NCBI GenBank assembly: GCA_902826615.1
Contig: CADEFN010000001.1
Span: 1,240,001-1,304,000 of the forward strand
Source: an uncultured Gemmatimonadota bacterium
GTDB taxonomy: Bacteria; Gemmatimonadota; Gemmatimonadetes; Gemmatimonadales; Gemmatimonadaceae
DNA: 64,000 nt
Direction of reading: 5' to 3'
The notes under the pieces: generated by a model
The model's database searches: none
Told to the model about the DNA's origin: nothing
Seen by the model: the letters and a program-made list of their open reading frames with translations, nothing else
Position numbers and translations under genes: made by a program
Shown here: piece by piece, positions 17,526-25,274 of the stretch
How the letters are laid out: each line of letters opens with the position of its first letter
Position numbering within the stretch: the first letter of the stretch is position 1

Positions 17526-17691
17526 GCGCGAAAGGTAAAGCGGGGCAAAGCGTGGGCTCCATTCGATCCGGGGGGCGTATGACCGTGGGGTCCTATCGCG
17601 GCGTGAGAGCGTAAGTCGTTGCTGTGTAACGCATTGCGACAAAGTATCCAAAAAACGATCACCAAATAAGGGGAAAAAGCTGTTGTGCTTC

Positions 17692-17705
17692 GGACCGTGC
17701 GGTCC
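17692..17705. promoter_or_regulatory. palindrome upstream of tetR, candidate operator
   Basis: GGACCG-TG-CGGTCC is a perfect 14-bp inverted repeat ending 12 nt before the GTG of the TetR gene, next to an AT-rich stretch (17645-17690) that could contain the promoter. TetR proteins commonly bind such palindromes in their own promoters. Autoregulation is inference. Confidence 0.5.
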
Positions 17706-17717
17706 TAAGCTTCAGGC

Positions 17718-18314
17718 GTGACCAATACCAAAACGAGAATCATCGATGCCGCTGCGGCGCTGATCGCCGAGCGAGGATTCAAGCGAACCTCGGTCGACGA
17801 CGTCATTGATCGCGCCCAGCTCAGTGGCAAGAGCCACTTCTATCACTACTTCCGGTCGAAGGACGAACTCGGCCTCGAGGTGTTGAGCCGCCAGTTCGAG
17901 CGTTTCGCCGAACGTGGGCTCGCCATCCTTCGTGAGCCCATGATTGAGCCGTTGGAGAGGCTCAACCTGTTCATCGATTCGCTCGTCGCACTGCAAACCG
18001 AGCGCGGTTTCCGCATCGGGTCGCCATTCGGGAACCTGGCCTCGGAAATGGCCGACATGCACGAAGGGTTCCGTGAACGGCTTGCCACGGTGTTTGATCG
18101 TTGGGCTGGTCAGTTGCAGTCGCTGCTTTGGGAAGCGCGGCCTTCGCTCAACGAGGACGTGGACACGGCGCGGCTTTCGCGCTTCATCATCGCCACGCTC
18201 GAAGGCGCCCTGATGATGTCCAAGGTGAATCGTGACGCCGAGATGCTGCGCGCCATCACCAGCGATCTGAAGCGCTTTGTGGGCACCCATGCTCGCGAAG
18301 GGGTGTCCGCATGA
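17718..18314 (+). CDS. TetR-family transcriptional regulator
   Basis: 198 aa, GTG start. N-terminal HTH: TKTRIIDAAAALIAERGFKR, TSVDDVIDRAQLSGKSHFYHYF, RSKDELGLEVL, all canonical TetR positions. The helical C-terminal ligand domain contains GSPFGNLASEMADMHEGFRE, resembling the TetR_C domains of AcrR/YcdC-like regulators. The stop overlaps the ATG of the ECF sigma gene (ATGA), so the two are translationally coupled. A 14-bp palindrome lies just upstream. The inducing ligand cannot be inferred. Confidence 0.92.
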   Translation: MTNTKTRIIDAAAALIAERGFKRTSVDDVIDRAQLSGKSHFYHYFRSKDELGLEVLSRQFERFAERGLAILREPMIEPLERLNLFIDSLVALQTERGFRIGSPFGNLASEMADMHEGFRERLATVFDRWAGQLQSLLWEARPSLNEDVDTARLSRFIIATLEGALMMSKVNRDAEMLRAITSDLKRFVGTHAREGVSA

Positions 18315-18967
18315 CGTCTGTTGCCGAACTGCTCGAGATCGGCACGATTGACGTATCGGCACTTGACCTCGAGGGGACCATGGTCGGGCCGGGCCTGCGG
18401 GATGTAGTGGCGCGGGCGGGGTTTGAGTCGGACGCCCAGCGGCACCTGCCGTCGCTGTACAGCTTTGCGCTCAAACTTGCCCGGTGTCGTGATGACGCCG
18501 AGGACCTGGTGTCGGACACCTACCTGCGTGCCATCGAGCGCTGGGAGCAGTTCCGTCCCGGCACCAACATGCGGGCGTGGTTGTTCACGATTCTTTATCA
18601 CATCTTCGTGAGCCGCAAGCGCCGCATTGACGCGCGCGAAGTGGTCTCGACCGATGACCCGGACATGCCATTCGCCTTTGAGGTTGTGGGCGAGGCAGAT
18701 CCCGAAGGCGCCTACTACGACTCCTATATCGACGAGGAGATCGTCTCAGCCATCGAGGCGCTGCCGGGAGAGTATCGCGCGGCGGTCCTCATGAGTGACG
18801 TACACGGCATGCGCTACGCAGAAATAGCCGAAAAGCTTGGTGTGCCGGAGGGGACGGTGAAATCACGCCTCTTCCGTGGTCGGCGGATGTTGCAGCGCCG
18901 TCTGAAGGGCTACGCCGTGGACATGGGGTACGTCCGCCAGTCGGCGACGGCTGGCGTTCAGGAGTAG
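18311..18967 (+). CDS. ECF-type RNA polymerase sigma factor
   Basis: 218 aa. Sigma region 2: LPSLYSFALKLARCRDDAED, LVSDTYLRAIERW, then NMRAWLFTILYHIFVSRKRR. Region 4: EALPGEYRAAVLMSDVHGM, RYAEIAEKLGVPEGTVKSRL, FRGRRMLQRRL. An N-terminal extension of about 40 residues precedes region 2. No anti-sigma factor follows; the next gene is on the other strand one base after the stop. Overlap with tetR by 4 bp suggests the TetR repressor takes over the control usually given by an anti-sigma factor. Target genes unknown. Confidence 0.92.
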   Translation: MTSVAELLEIGTIDVSALDLEGTMVGPGLRDVVARAGFESDAQRHLPSLYSFALKLARCRDDAEDLVSDTYLRAIERWEQFRPGTNMRAWLFTILYHIFVSRKRRIDAREVVSTDDPDMPFAFEVVGEADPEGAYYDSYIDEEIVSAIEALPGEYRAAVLMSDVHGMRYAEIAEKLGVPEGTVKSRLFRGRRMLQRRLKGYAVDMGYVRQSATAGVQE

Positions 18968-18968
18968 G

Positions 18969-19640
18969 TCAGGCGCTGGCGGCTCGGCCGTCCGTATGCC
19001 GAGCCCGAAACCGCGCCGCCTTGGCGCGGTTGCCGCATGTGGCCATTTCACACCAGCGCCGTCGGCCATTGCGTGTGTGGTCGAGAAACACCCGTGAGCA
19101 TCTGGCATCACCGCAGCGACGCACGCGCACCAGGTCTCCACTGATCAGGGAGTCGGCCGCCGACTCCACCACGGGAATGATCAGGGCGGCAAAGGCATCA
19201 CCTACCGGCACAAAACTCCGTGCAAAGGAGCCGTCGGCGCGTGGTTCGACCCTGCGTGTGCCCGCTGACCGTCCCAATACCCGATTGATCTCGCTCAGCG
19301 CATCCTGGCGGGCCTTCTCGGAGTTCAGTCCCCGTTCTGCCAAGGCGCGCAGGGCCGCACGCGTGCGCCGGGCATCCACCAGCGAGGCGGCGGCACCCGC
19401 GGGCTGTTGCTGGGCCCGTCGCCGCATTCCGCTGCTGCGTTCGTCGTCGAGTATGCCGGCTTCCTCGAGGAAACGCACCAGTGATTCGAAATCGCGGAGC
19501 AGGTCGAAGCGGGCGCCATGGCGCATGTCGTCGGTGTTGACGAAGTCGAGCCACAAGCGTTCGCCCACGTGAGAGAACCGCGCCCCACTGGAGGGCGTAA
19601 GCCGGACTACTTCATCGGAAGACCGTGCGAGCTGACCCAT
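18969..19640 (-). CDS. CGNR zinc-finger / ABATE-domain regulator
   Basis: 223 aa. The N-terminal region (LWLDFVNTDD..., DLLRDFESLVRFLEEAGIL) is typical of the ABATE putative stress-response domain. The C-terminal CGNR zinc finger is complete: RRCGDARCSRVFLDHTRNG followed by RRRWCEMATCGNRAKAARFR, with four Cys ligands. Such proteins are thought to bind DNA. It is convergent with the sigma gene, with stops 1 bp apart. Transcribed alone. The physiological signal is unknown. Confidence 0.9.
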   Translation of the reverse strand: MGQLARSSDEVVRLTPSSGARFSHVGERLWLDFVNTDDMRHGARFDLLRDFESLVRFLEEAGILDDERSSGMRRRAQQQPAGAAASLVDARRTRAALRALAERGLNSEKARQDALSEINRVLGRSAGTRRVEPRADGSFARSFVPVGDAFAALIIPVVESAADSLISGDLVRVRRCGDARCSRVFLDHTRNGRRRWCEMATCGNRAKAARFRARHTDGRAASA

Positions 19641-19727
19641 GACTGCCCTAGCATACCCCCGGGGCGCGTGGGCGCAAGAAGGGGCTGCGAGGTGCTAGAT
19701 TTTCCAGCTCACTCTCATTGAAGACGC

Positions 19728-20267
19728 ATGATCCTGGTGGCGGTCGGTTCGGCGAATCCGGTAAAGGTGGCCAGTGTCACCAATGTCGTTAGGCACCACG
19801 ATGTCGCGGCCGAGGTCCGATCGGTGGCGGTGGCGTCGGGCGTGCCCGACCAGCCCTGGGGTGACGCCGAGACCATTCGCGGCGCACGTCAGCGCGCCGT
19901 GGCGGCTCGTGACGCGATCAATGCCGATCTCGGTATCGGGCTCGAGGGTGGTGTGGTTGATGCCGATGGCGAGTTGCGCACCTGCGCCTGGGCCGCGGTG
20001 GCGACGCGAGATGGCCGTGTCTTTGTCGGCGGGTCGCTCTCGATGGCGCTGCCACCGGCGGTGGCTGCCCATGTGCGTAATGGTGTGGAGCTGGGGCACG
20101 CGATGGATCGTGTCTGTGCGACAACCGGCACCAAACATGGCGCCGGTGCCGTGGGCATTCTCACCCGGGGGCTGGTGGACCGGCAGCAAGCCTACGAAAT
20201 CATCACGGCGTATGCGCTCGCGCCACTGCTGAGTGCGCCGCTGTGGGGCGAGTCGGAGGCCTCGTGA
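19728..20267 (+). CDS. yjjX: inosine/xanthosine triphosphatase YjjX family
   Basis: 179 aa house-cleaning NTPase that hydrolyses ITP/XTP-type non-canonical nucleotides. Recognisable family features: ILVAVGSANPVKVASV, SGVPDQPWGDAETIRGARQR, IGLEGGV, and GTKHGAGAVGILTRGLVDRQ with the final YEIITAYALAP. Full length for the family. The stop overlaps the GTG of the thioesterase gene (GTGA), which in turn overlaps ispH, forming a compact operon. Confidence 0.9.
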   Translation: MILVAVGSANPVKVASVTNVVRHHDVAAEVRSVAVASGVPDQPWGDAETIRGARQRAVAARDAINADLGIGLEGGVVDADGELRTCAWAAVATRDGRVFVGGSLSMALPPAVAAHVRNGVELGHAMDRVCATTGTKHGAGAVGILTRGLVDRQQAYEIITAYALAPLLSAPLWGESEAS

Positions 20268-20725
20268 CGGACCACGCGCCATTCGTTATCCGCGAGTATG
20301 TCCGCTGGAGTGACGTGGACTATGCCGGCATCATCCGCTATGACGCCTACACGCGGTTCATGGAACTGGCCGAAGCCGAGTTGCTGCGGAGTGTTGGGGT
20401 GTCGCACCGGGACTTCATGCAGCGCTGGGATTTCTCCATTCCGCGGCGCGCCATGCATGTCGACTTCGAGTCGCCACCGACGCTGGACGAACGGCTGACG
20501 GTCCTGGCCTATGTGTCGCGCGTCGGCGCCACGTCTCTGACGCTGAACTTTGATTTCTTTGGTGATGGGGATCGGCTGCGGGCGGCCGGGTACCTGGTGC
20601 TGGTTTGTGTGCCCGCCGGGGCGTCGAAGGCACGGGCCTGGGCCCCCGACTTCATTGCATTGCTGGAGCGTTACCGAATGACCACCGACGAAGCGCGTGC
20701 CATGCGCCCCCGTGTGACCGGATGA
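20264..20725 (+). CDS. 4HBT (hot-dog) acyl-CoA thioesterase
   Basis: 153 aa from a GTG overlapping the previous stop. Hot-dog fold with the 4HBT/YbgC-type active-site segment VRWSDVDYAGIIRYDAYTRFME, where Asp in SDVDYAG is the usual catalytic residue, followed by an RRAMHVDFESPP strand. Likely hydrolyses an acyl-CoA thioester in the cytosol; acyl specificity unknown. Middle gene of yjjX/thioesterase/ispH with 4-bp overlaps at both ends. Confidence 0.88.
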   Translation: MTDHAPFVIREYVRWSDVDYAGIIRYDAYTRFMELAEAELLRSVGVSHRDFMQRWDFSIPRRAMHVDFESPPTLDERLTVLAYVSRVGATSLTLNFDFFGDGDRLRAAGYLVLVCVPAGASKARAWAPDFIALLERYRMTTDEARAMRPRVTG

Positions 20726-21963
20726 CCGGCACCCCGGATACCTACTTCAGGAAAGGCTTCGGTCTGGGCGCTGATGTGCAGCGCGATCTGGATGCCGCCT
20801 ACACCGACGCCATTGTCGATCGCATGCGTGCGGGCGACAACCGCATCACCGTGGGCGAGGTGACGGTGCGGCTCGCCAAGGAGTTCGGCTTCTGCTATGG
20901 CGTCGAGCGCGCCGTGGACTACGCCTACCAGGCGCGGCGCAAGTTTCCCGATCGCCACCTCTGGCTGCTCGGTGAGATCATCCACAACCCGCATGTGAAT
21001 ACCACCCTGCGCGAGATGGGGATCTCCATCATGGAGCCGGTCGAAAACGCCCGTGACGGGGAGCCACGTTTTGACTATGCCACCGTGCGGCCCGAAGATG
21101 TCGTGATCCTTCCCGCGTTTGGTGTGACCATGGCCGACTTCCAGGCGCTGCGGGCGCATGGGTGTGTGGTGGTGGATACCACCTGTGGGTCGGTCCTCAA
21201 CGTGTGGAAGCGGGTGGAGGTGTATGCGCGTGAAGGGTTCACCGCGCTCATCCATGGCAAGTACTATCACGAGGAGACTCGCGCCACGGCGTCGCAGGTG
21301 CTCAAGTACGCCGGGGGGCACTACCTGGTGGTGCGCGACCTCAGCGAGGCGGAGGCGGTTATCGCGTATCTCGAGGCACTGGCCGCTGGCACGGCCGGCG
21401 GCGAACAACGCGCGGCCTTTCTTTCCGCCTTTGGGCACGCCGCGTCACCGGGTTTTGATCCCGACGTGCACCTTGCCCGGATTGGTGTGGCCAATCAGAC
21501 CACGATGCTGGCGAGTGAATCGCTCGAGATCGGGGAGCGTGTGGGTGCCGCCATGCAGCGGCTCCATGGCAGCGCTCACCGGCAGGCACACTTCCGCACC
21601 TTCGACACCATCTGTTCGGCCACGCAGGACCGTCAGGATGCGGTGATCGAGCTGCTGCGCGACAAGCTGGACGCCATGATTGTGGTGGGGGGCTTCAACT
21701 CGAGCAACACCATTTCGCTGGCCGCCTTGTGTGCCGCGAGTGTGCCAACGTTTCATGTGGAAGACGCGGAGGCCATCGACCCGGCGTCGGGGTCGCTGCA
21801 CTACCGCATCGCCGGTGTCAAACACCACGAAGCCGACGTGGCCGGGTGGATGCCGGCTGCGGGTCCCGCGGTCATCGGCATCACGGCTGGTGCAAGCACG
21901 CCCAACAACAAGATCGGCGAGGCTGTTGTGCGTATTTTCGCCACGCGCGGCCTGCGCGTGTAA
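20722..21963 (+). CDS. ispH: 4-hydroxy-3-methylbut-2-enyl diphosphate reductase (long form)
   Basis: 413 aa, last step of the MEP isoprenoid pathway, a [4Fe-4S] reductase. The three cluster cysteines are visible: Cys58 in FGFCYGVERAV, Cys155 in DTTCGSV and Cys298 in DTICSATQDRQ. Other landmarks are GEIIHNPHVN, HGKYYHEET and VVGGFNSSNT. The length of about 400 residues with N-terminal and internal extensions resembles the cyanobacterial/plant type rather than the 310-aa E. coli type. The start ATG overlaps the thioesterase stop (ATGA); a longer upstream in-frame extension is rejected for that reason. Confidence 0.95.
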   Translation: MTGTPDTYFRKGFGLGADVQRDLDAAYTDAIVDRMRAGDNRITVGEVTVRLAKEFGFCYGVERAVDYAYQARRKFPDRHLWLLGEIIHNPHVNTTLREMGISIMEPVENARDGEPRFDYATVRPEDVVILPAFGVTMADFQALRAHGCVVVDTTCGSVLNVWKRVEVYAREGFTALIHGKYYHEETRATASQVLKYAGGHYLVVRDLSEAEAVIAYLEALAAGTAGGEQRAAFLSAFGHAASPGFDPDVHLARIGVANQTTMLASESLEIGERVGAAMQRLHGSAHRQAHFRTFDTICSATQDRQDAVIELLRDKLDAMIVVGGFNSSNTISLAALCAASVPTFHVEDAEAIDPASGSLHYRIAGVKHHEADVAGWMPAAGPAVIGITAGASTPNNKIGEAVVRIFATRGLRV

Positions 21964-21976
21964 CTGACCCGGCGTC

Positions 21977-22981
21977 ATGCGCTTTCCCTTTCTCACCAGG
22001 CGAGCTCCCGAACTCCCCGCCCCCCGCGACTTCGGCTACATCGAGTTGCGTGGCGCGGCCACCCGGGTCCTGGTGATTCCATCGTTAGGGGGCAAGATCG
22101 CCGAGTTGTGGCTTGCGGGGCGTCAGTGGTTGTGGCAGAACCCGCTCATCCCCATGGGGCCACCCAGCGAGGGCGGCTCGTACGTGGAAACGGCAGACAC
22201 CGGCGGCATGGACGAGTGTTTCCCCACGGTGGGGGCGTGCCGCGTACCGGGGTGGGTGAAGGGTGCCGGCGGCGTGGAGCTCCCTGATCATGGCGAGCTC
22301 TGGTCGCAGGAGCCCGCTGTCGACGTGCGCACCAGCGCCGACGGACAAATGGTAGTGTGCCGGTGGCAGGGCGTGCGTCTGCCTTACGTCTTCGAGCGCA
22401 CGGTGCGTGTCGATCGTGACGGGGTGGTCCACTGCGAATACACCTGCCGCAACGAGGGCAGTGAACGACTTCCCTTTGTGTGGGCGGCGTATCCGCAGTT
22501 TCCTCTCACCGAGCAGACGCGGGTCGAGATGACGGCGGGGACACGGCTGCGTGTGTTCGCGCGGCACGGTATCGAGCTGGGAGAGCCGCGGTCGGAACAT
22601 CAGTGGCCCTTTGTACGCGGTGGGGCGCGGGCAGTGGACTTTTCCCAGCCGCACGAGGTGGGCCGCAAGTACGCCTGCAAACTCTTTCTCGACATGGCGG
22701 ACGGGGAGGCCAACCTGCGTGAGGGCTCGCACGTGCTGCAGTTTCGCTGGAATCCGCGCGACATCTCGCACTTCGGGGTCTGGTTCAACAAACGTGGGTG
22801 GACCCCGTTCCGCGATGAGGCGCCCTATCTGAACTGCGCCCTTGGCCCCTCCATCGGAGCGCCCGATACGATCACTGAAGCGTTAGGCGACTGGAAGGCG
22901 GGACCGTGGCTCGATGCCGGGGCCACGCGGCAGTGGGGGTTCACGATGCGTGGAATCGAGGCGCCGCTGCCGTCCGAGTAA
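21977..22981 (+). CDS. aldose-1-epimerase-like (galactose mutarotase-fold) protein
   Basis: 334 aa. Beta-sandwich mutarotase-like features: IPSLGGKIAELWLAGRQWLW, then DTGGMDECFPTV, LPDHGELWSQEP (the conserved His/Glu region), VFERTVRVDRDGVVHCEYTC and WFNKRGW. It starts 13 bp after ispH and is probably in the same operon. The HGELW segment matches the substrate region of sugar mutarotases; the actual sugar is unknown. No signal peptide, so cytosolic. Confidence 0.8.
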   Translation: MRFPFLTRRAPELPAPRDFGYIELRGAATRVLVIPSLGGKIAELWLAGRQWLWQNPLIPMGPPSEGGSYVETADTGGMDECFPTVGACRVPGWVKGAGGVELPDHGELWSQEPAVDVRTSADGQMVVCRWQGVRLPYVFERTVRVDRDGVVHCEYTCRNEGSERLPFVWAAYPQFPLTEQTRVEMTAGTRLRVFARHGIELGEPRSEHQWPFVRGGARAVDFSQPHEVGRKYACKLFLDMADGEANLREGSHVLQFRWNPRDISHFGVWFNKRGWTPFRDEAPYLNCALGPSIGAPDTITEALGDWKAGPWLDAGATRQWGFTMRGIEAPLPSE

Positions 22982-23047
22982 GGTCGGGCGAGTTGTGCGT
23001 GGCGGTACCGGCGGGATATTTGGGGGGCACCGTCACACGAGGTTCGC

Positions 23048-24643
23048 ATGCGGGTGTCCCTCCGGCACGTCCTGACTGTCGTCACACTCCTCTCCAGCGC
23101 TCCTGCAGGGGCACAACGGCCTGCGTGGGACCTGCTCATCCGTGGCGGCACCATCGTCGACGGCACTGGTGCTCCCGGATTTCGGGGGGACATCGCCATT
23201 CGGGGCGACCGCATCGTGCGCGTCTCACGAATCTCGTTGCGCACCTCCGATGCGGCTCGAGTCATCGACGCAAGCGGGAAGGTGGTTTCGCCCGGCTTCA
23301 TCGACCTGCACGCCCACCTGGAGCCCCTGCTGGGTTTGTCGGCGGCTGAGTCACATGTGCGGCAGGGAGTAACCCTTGCCCTTGGCGGTCCCGACGGTGG
23401 GTCGCCGCTGCCGCTCGCGCCCTACATGGATAGTGTCGCGAAGGGTGGTGTGGGGATGAACGTCGCCTACCTCGTGGGTCACAACGCCATTCGCCAGTCG
23501 GTCATGGGTGCTGCGGCGCGTGCGCCGAGTGTCGCCGAACTCGCTCGCATGCGTGCGTTGGTGCAGCAGGGCATGCGTGATGGCGCCTTCGGGATGAGCA
23601 CCGGGCTCCGGTACATCCCCGGCTTCTATTCCAAGACCGATGAAGTCGTTGACCTTGCGGGTGTCGCGGCCCGTGCAGGGGGGATCTACACCTCACACCT
23701 GCGCGAAGAGGGGCGCGGGCTCATGGAAGGTGTGGCCGAGGCGATTGAAATCGGGCGTCGCGCGCGCATTCCGGTGGTGCTGACGCACCACAAGGCGGTG
23801 GGTCGGCAGATGTGGGGGGCAAGCACACGAACGTTAGGTCTTGTTGACGCCGCGCGGAAACGCGGGATCGATGTGCAGATCGATCAGTACCCGTATACGG
23901 CCAGTTCCACGAGCCTGTCGGTGCTCATTCCCCCCTGGGCCCTGGCCGACGGCGACACGGCCTTTGCGCGACGGGTCGCGGACCCTGCCCTTCGTGACTC
24001 GATCGAACGTGGCATCGTGGACTTTCTTCTCAACGACCGTGGGGGAGGCGATCTCAGACGTGTCCAGTTCGGGCGCGTGGCCTGGATGCCCGAGCTGGAG
24101 GGGAAAACCCTCCACGACTGGACGGTTCAGCGAGGAATCGAGCCCATCCCCGAGAAGGCGGCGGCGCTGGTGATCGAGGGGCAGCTCAAGGGGGGCGCAT
24201 CGATGATTTACCACATCATCGATGAAGCGGATGTGCGCCGCATCATGCAGCATCCACAGACGATGATTGCGTCAGACGGCCGCCTCACGCGACCGGGTGA
24301 CGGCAAACCGCACCCTCGAGCCTACGGCACCTTTCCGCGGGTGCTCGGCGTTTACGTACGAGAGCTCAAGTTGCTGACCCTCGAACAGGGGGTGCGGAAG
24401 ATGACAGGAATGCCAGCAAAACGGCTTGGTCTCACGCAGCGAGGGGTGCTTCGGGTGGGGGCCTTTGCGGACATCGTGGTGTTCGACCCCGCCACCATCG
24501 CCGACCGCTCCACCTTCGAGAATCCGCATCAATACCCGGCTGGAATCGAGCAGGTGTTTGTGAACGGAGTGGCGATGGTCCAGGACGGGAGCTTTACCGA
24601 CAAACGTCCCGGTCGTGTGCTCAAGCGGGGCCCAGAGCGATAG
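23048..24643 (+). CDS. secreted amidohydrolase, N-acyl-D-amino-acid deacylase type
   Basis: 531 aa with a Sec signal peptide (LTVVTLLSSAPAGA|Q, Gln23). Amidohydrolase superfamily, D-aminoacylase branch: LIRGGTIVDGTGAPGFRGDI, VSPGFIDLHAHLEP (metal ligands His-x-His), TGLRYIPGFYSKTDEV, SHLREEG with the metal-site His, LTHHKAVG, DQYPYTAS and IASDGRLTRPGDGKPHPRAYG near the C-terminus with the catalytic Asp. Probably periplasmic, hydrolysing N-acylated D-amino acids or dipeptides. Monocistronic; the Mo-hydroxylase genes start about 150 bp later. Confidence 0.88.
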   Translation: MRVSLRHVLTVVTLLSSAPAGAQRPAWDLLIRGGTIVDGTGAPGFRGDIAIRGDRIVRVSRISLRTSDAARVIDASGKVVSPGFIDLHAHLEPLLGLSAAESHVRQGVTLALGGPDGGSPLPLAPYMDSVAKGGVGMNVAYLVGHNAIRQSVMGAAARAPSVAELARMRALVQQGMRDGAFGMSTGLRYIPGFYSKTDEVVDLAGVAARAGGIYTSHLREEGRGLMEGVAEAIEIGRRARIPVVLTHHKAVGRQMWGASTRTLGLVDAARKRGIDVQIDQYPYTASSTSLSVLIPPWALADGDTAFARRVADPALRDSIERGIVDFLLNDRGGGDLRRVQFGRVAWMPELEGKTLHDWTVQRGIEPIPEKAAALVIEGQLKGGASMIYHIIDEADVRRIMQHPQTMIASDGRLTRPGDGKPHPRAYGTFPRVLGVYVRELKLLTLEQGVRKMTGMPAKRLGLTQRGVLRVGAFADIVVFDPATIADRSTFENPHQYPAGIEQVFVNGVAMVQDGSFTDKRPGRVLKRGPER

Positions 24644-24708
24644 GCCTGCGGATCCGACCGAGGAGTGCCTCGCGGGAACGACGGCGGCGTTTGGCGGAAG
24701 CCTCGAGC

Positions 24709-24737
24709 TTGACGTGTTCTAACCCGGGCTGCAAGCT
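24709..24737 (+). promoter_or_regulatory. possible promoter of the Mo-hydroxylase operon
   Basis: TTGACG at 24709-24714 is a good -35 match. At 17 bp distance the -10 position reads CAAGCT, a poor match. It is the only plausible element in the 147-bp gap before the 2Fe-2S subunit gene. Confidence 0.25.
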
Positions 24738-24790
24738 AGCCGCCCGCGCGCGTGTGGCGCGTTCACGCTCATCAAGGGAGTTTCGTGGTC

Positions 24791-25258
24791 ATGGCCCAGG
24801 TACAGCTCACGGTGAACGGTCGCGCGATTTCGCGCGACGTTGAGCCGCGAACGCTGCTCGTGCATCTGCTGCGCGACGCGCTCGGCCTCACCGGCACACA
24901 TGTCGGATGCGATACCAGTCAATGCGGTGCGTGCACCGTGCACATGGACGGGCGCGGTGTGAAGTCGTGCACGGTGCTGGCCATGCAGGCCGACGGGAGC
25001 ACTGTCACGACCATCGAAGGGTTGTCCACCGATGGGAGCCACGCACTGCAGAGGGCCTTCAAGGAAGAACATGGCCTGCAGTGCGGCTTTTGTACGCCGG
25101 GGATGATCATGAGCGCGGCCGACCTGCTGGCGCGCAATGCCAATCCCACTGAACACGAGATCCGGGAGGCCCTCGAGGGCAACCTGTGCCGTTGCACGGG
25201 CTACCACAACATCGTGAAGGCCGTGCAGACCGCGGCGCGCACGATGCAGAACGCCTGA
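24791..25258 (+). CDS. Mo-hydroxylase small subunit, 2Fe-2S (CoxS/XdhA-type)
   Basis: 155 aa. Two [2Fe-2S] sites: plant-type N-terminal [21 protein letters not shown] and the C-terminal helical site CGFCTPGM ... NLCRCTGY. This is the electron-transfer subunit of xanthine oxidase/CO-dehydrogenase family enzymes. AAGGGAG at 24774-24780 lies 10 nt upstream of the chosen ATG; a GTG at 24785 is an alternative start. It is followed by the Mo and FAD subunit genes at 16 bp and 3 bp spacing, a complete S-L-M operon ending in the terminator at 28501. Confidence 0.93.
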   Translation: MAQVQLTVNGRAISRDVEPRTLLVHLLRDALGLTGTHVGCDTSQCGACTVHMDGRGVKSCTVLAMQADGSTVTTIEGLSTDGSHALQRAFKEEHGLQCGFCTPGMIMSAADLLARNANPTEHEIREALEGNLCRCTGYHNIVKAVQTAARTMQNA

Positions 25259-25274
25259 GCGAGGAGACACTCCC

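Noticed and set aside
20605-20721. Upstream extension of ispH
   Set aside because: It lies inside the thioesterase gene; the ATGA overlap at 20722 gives the natural start.
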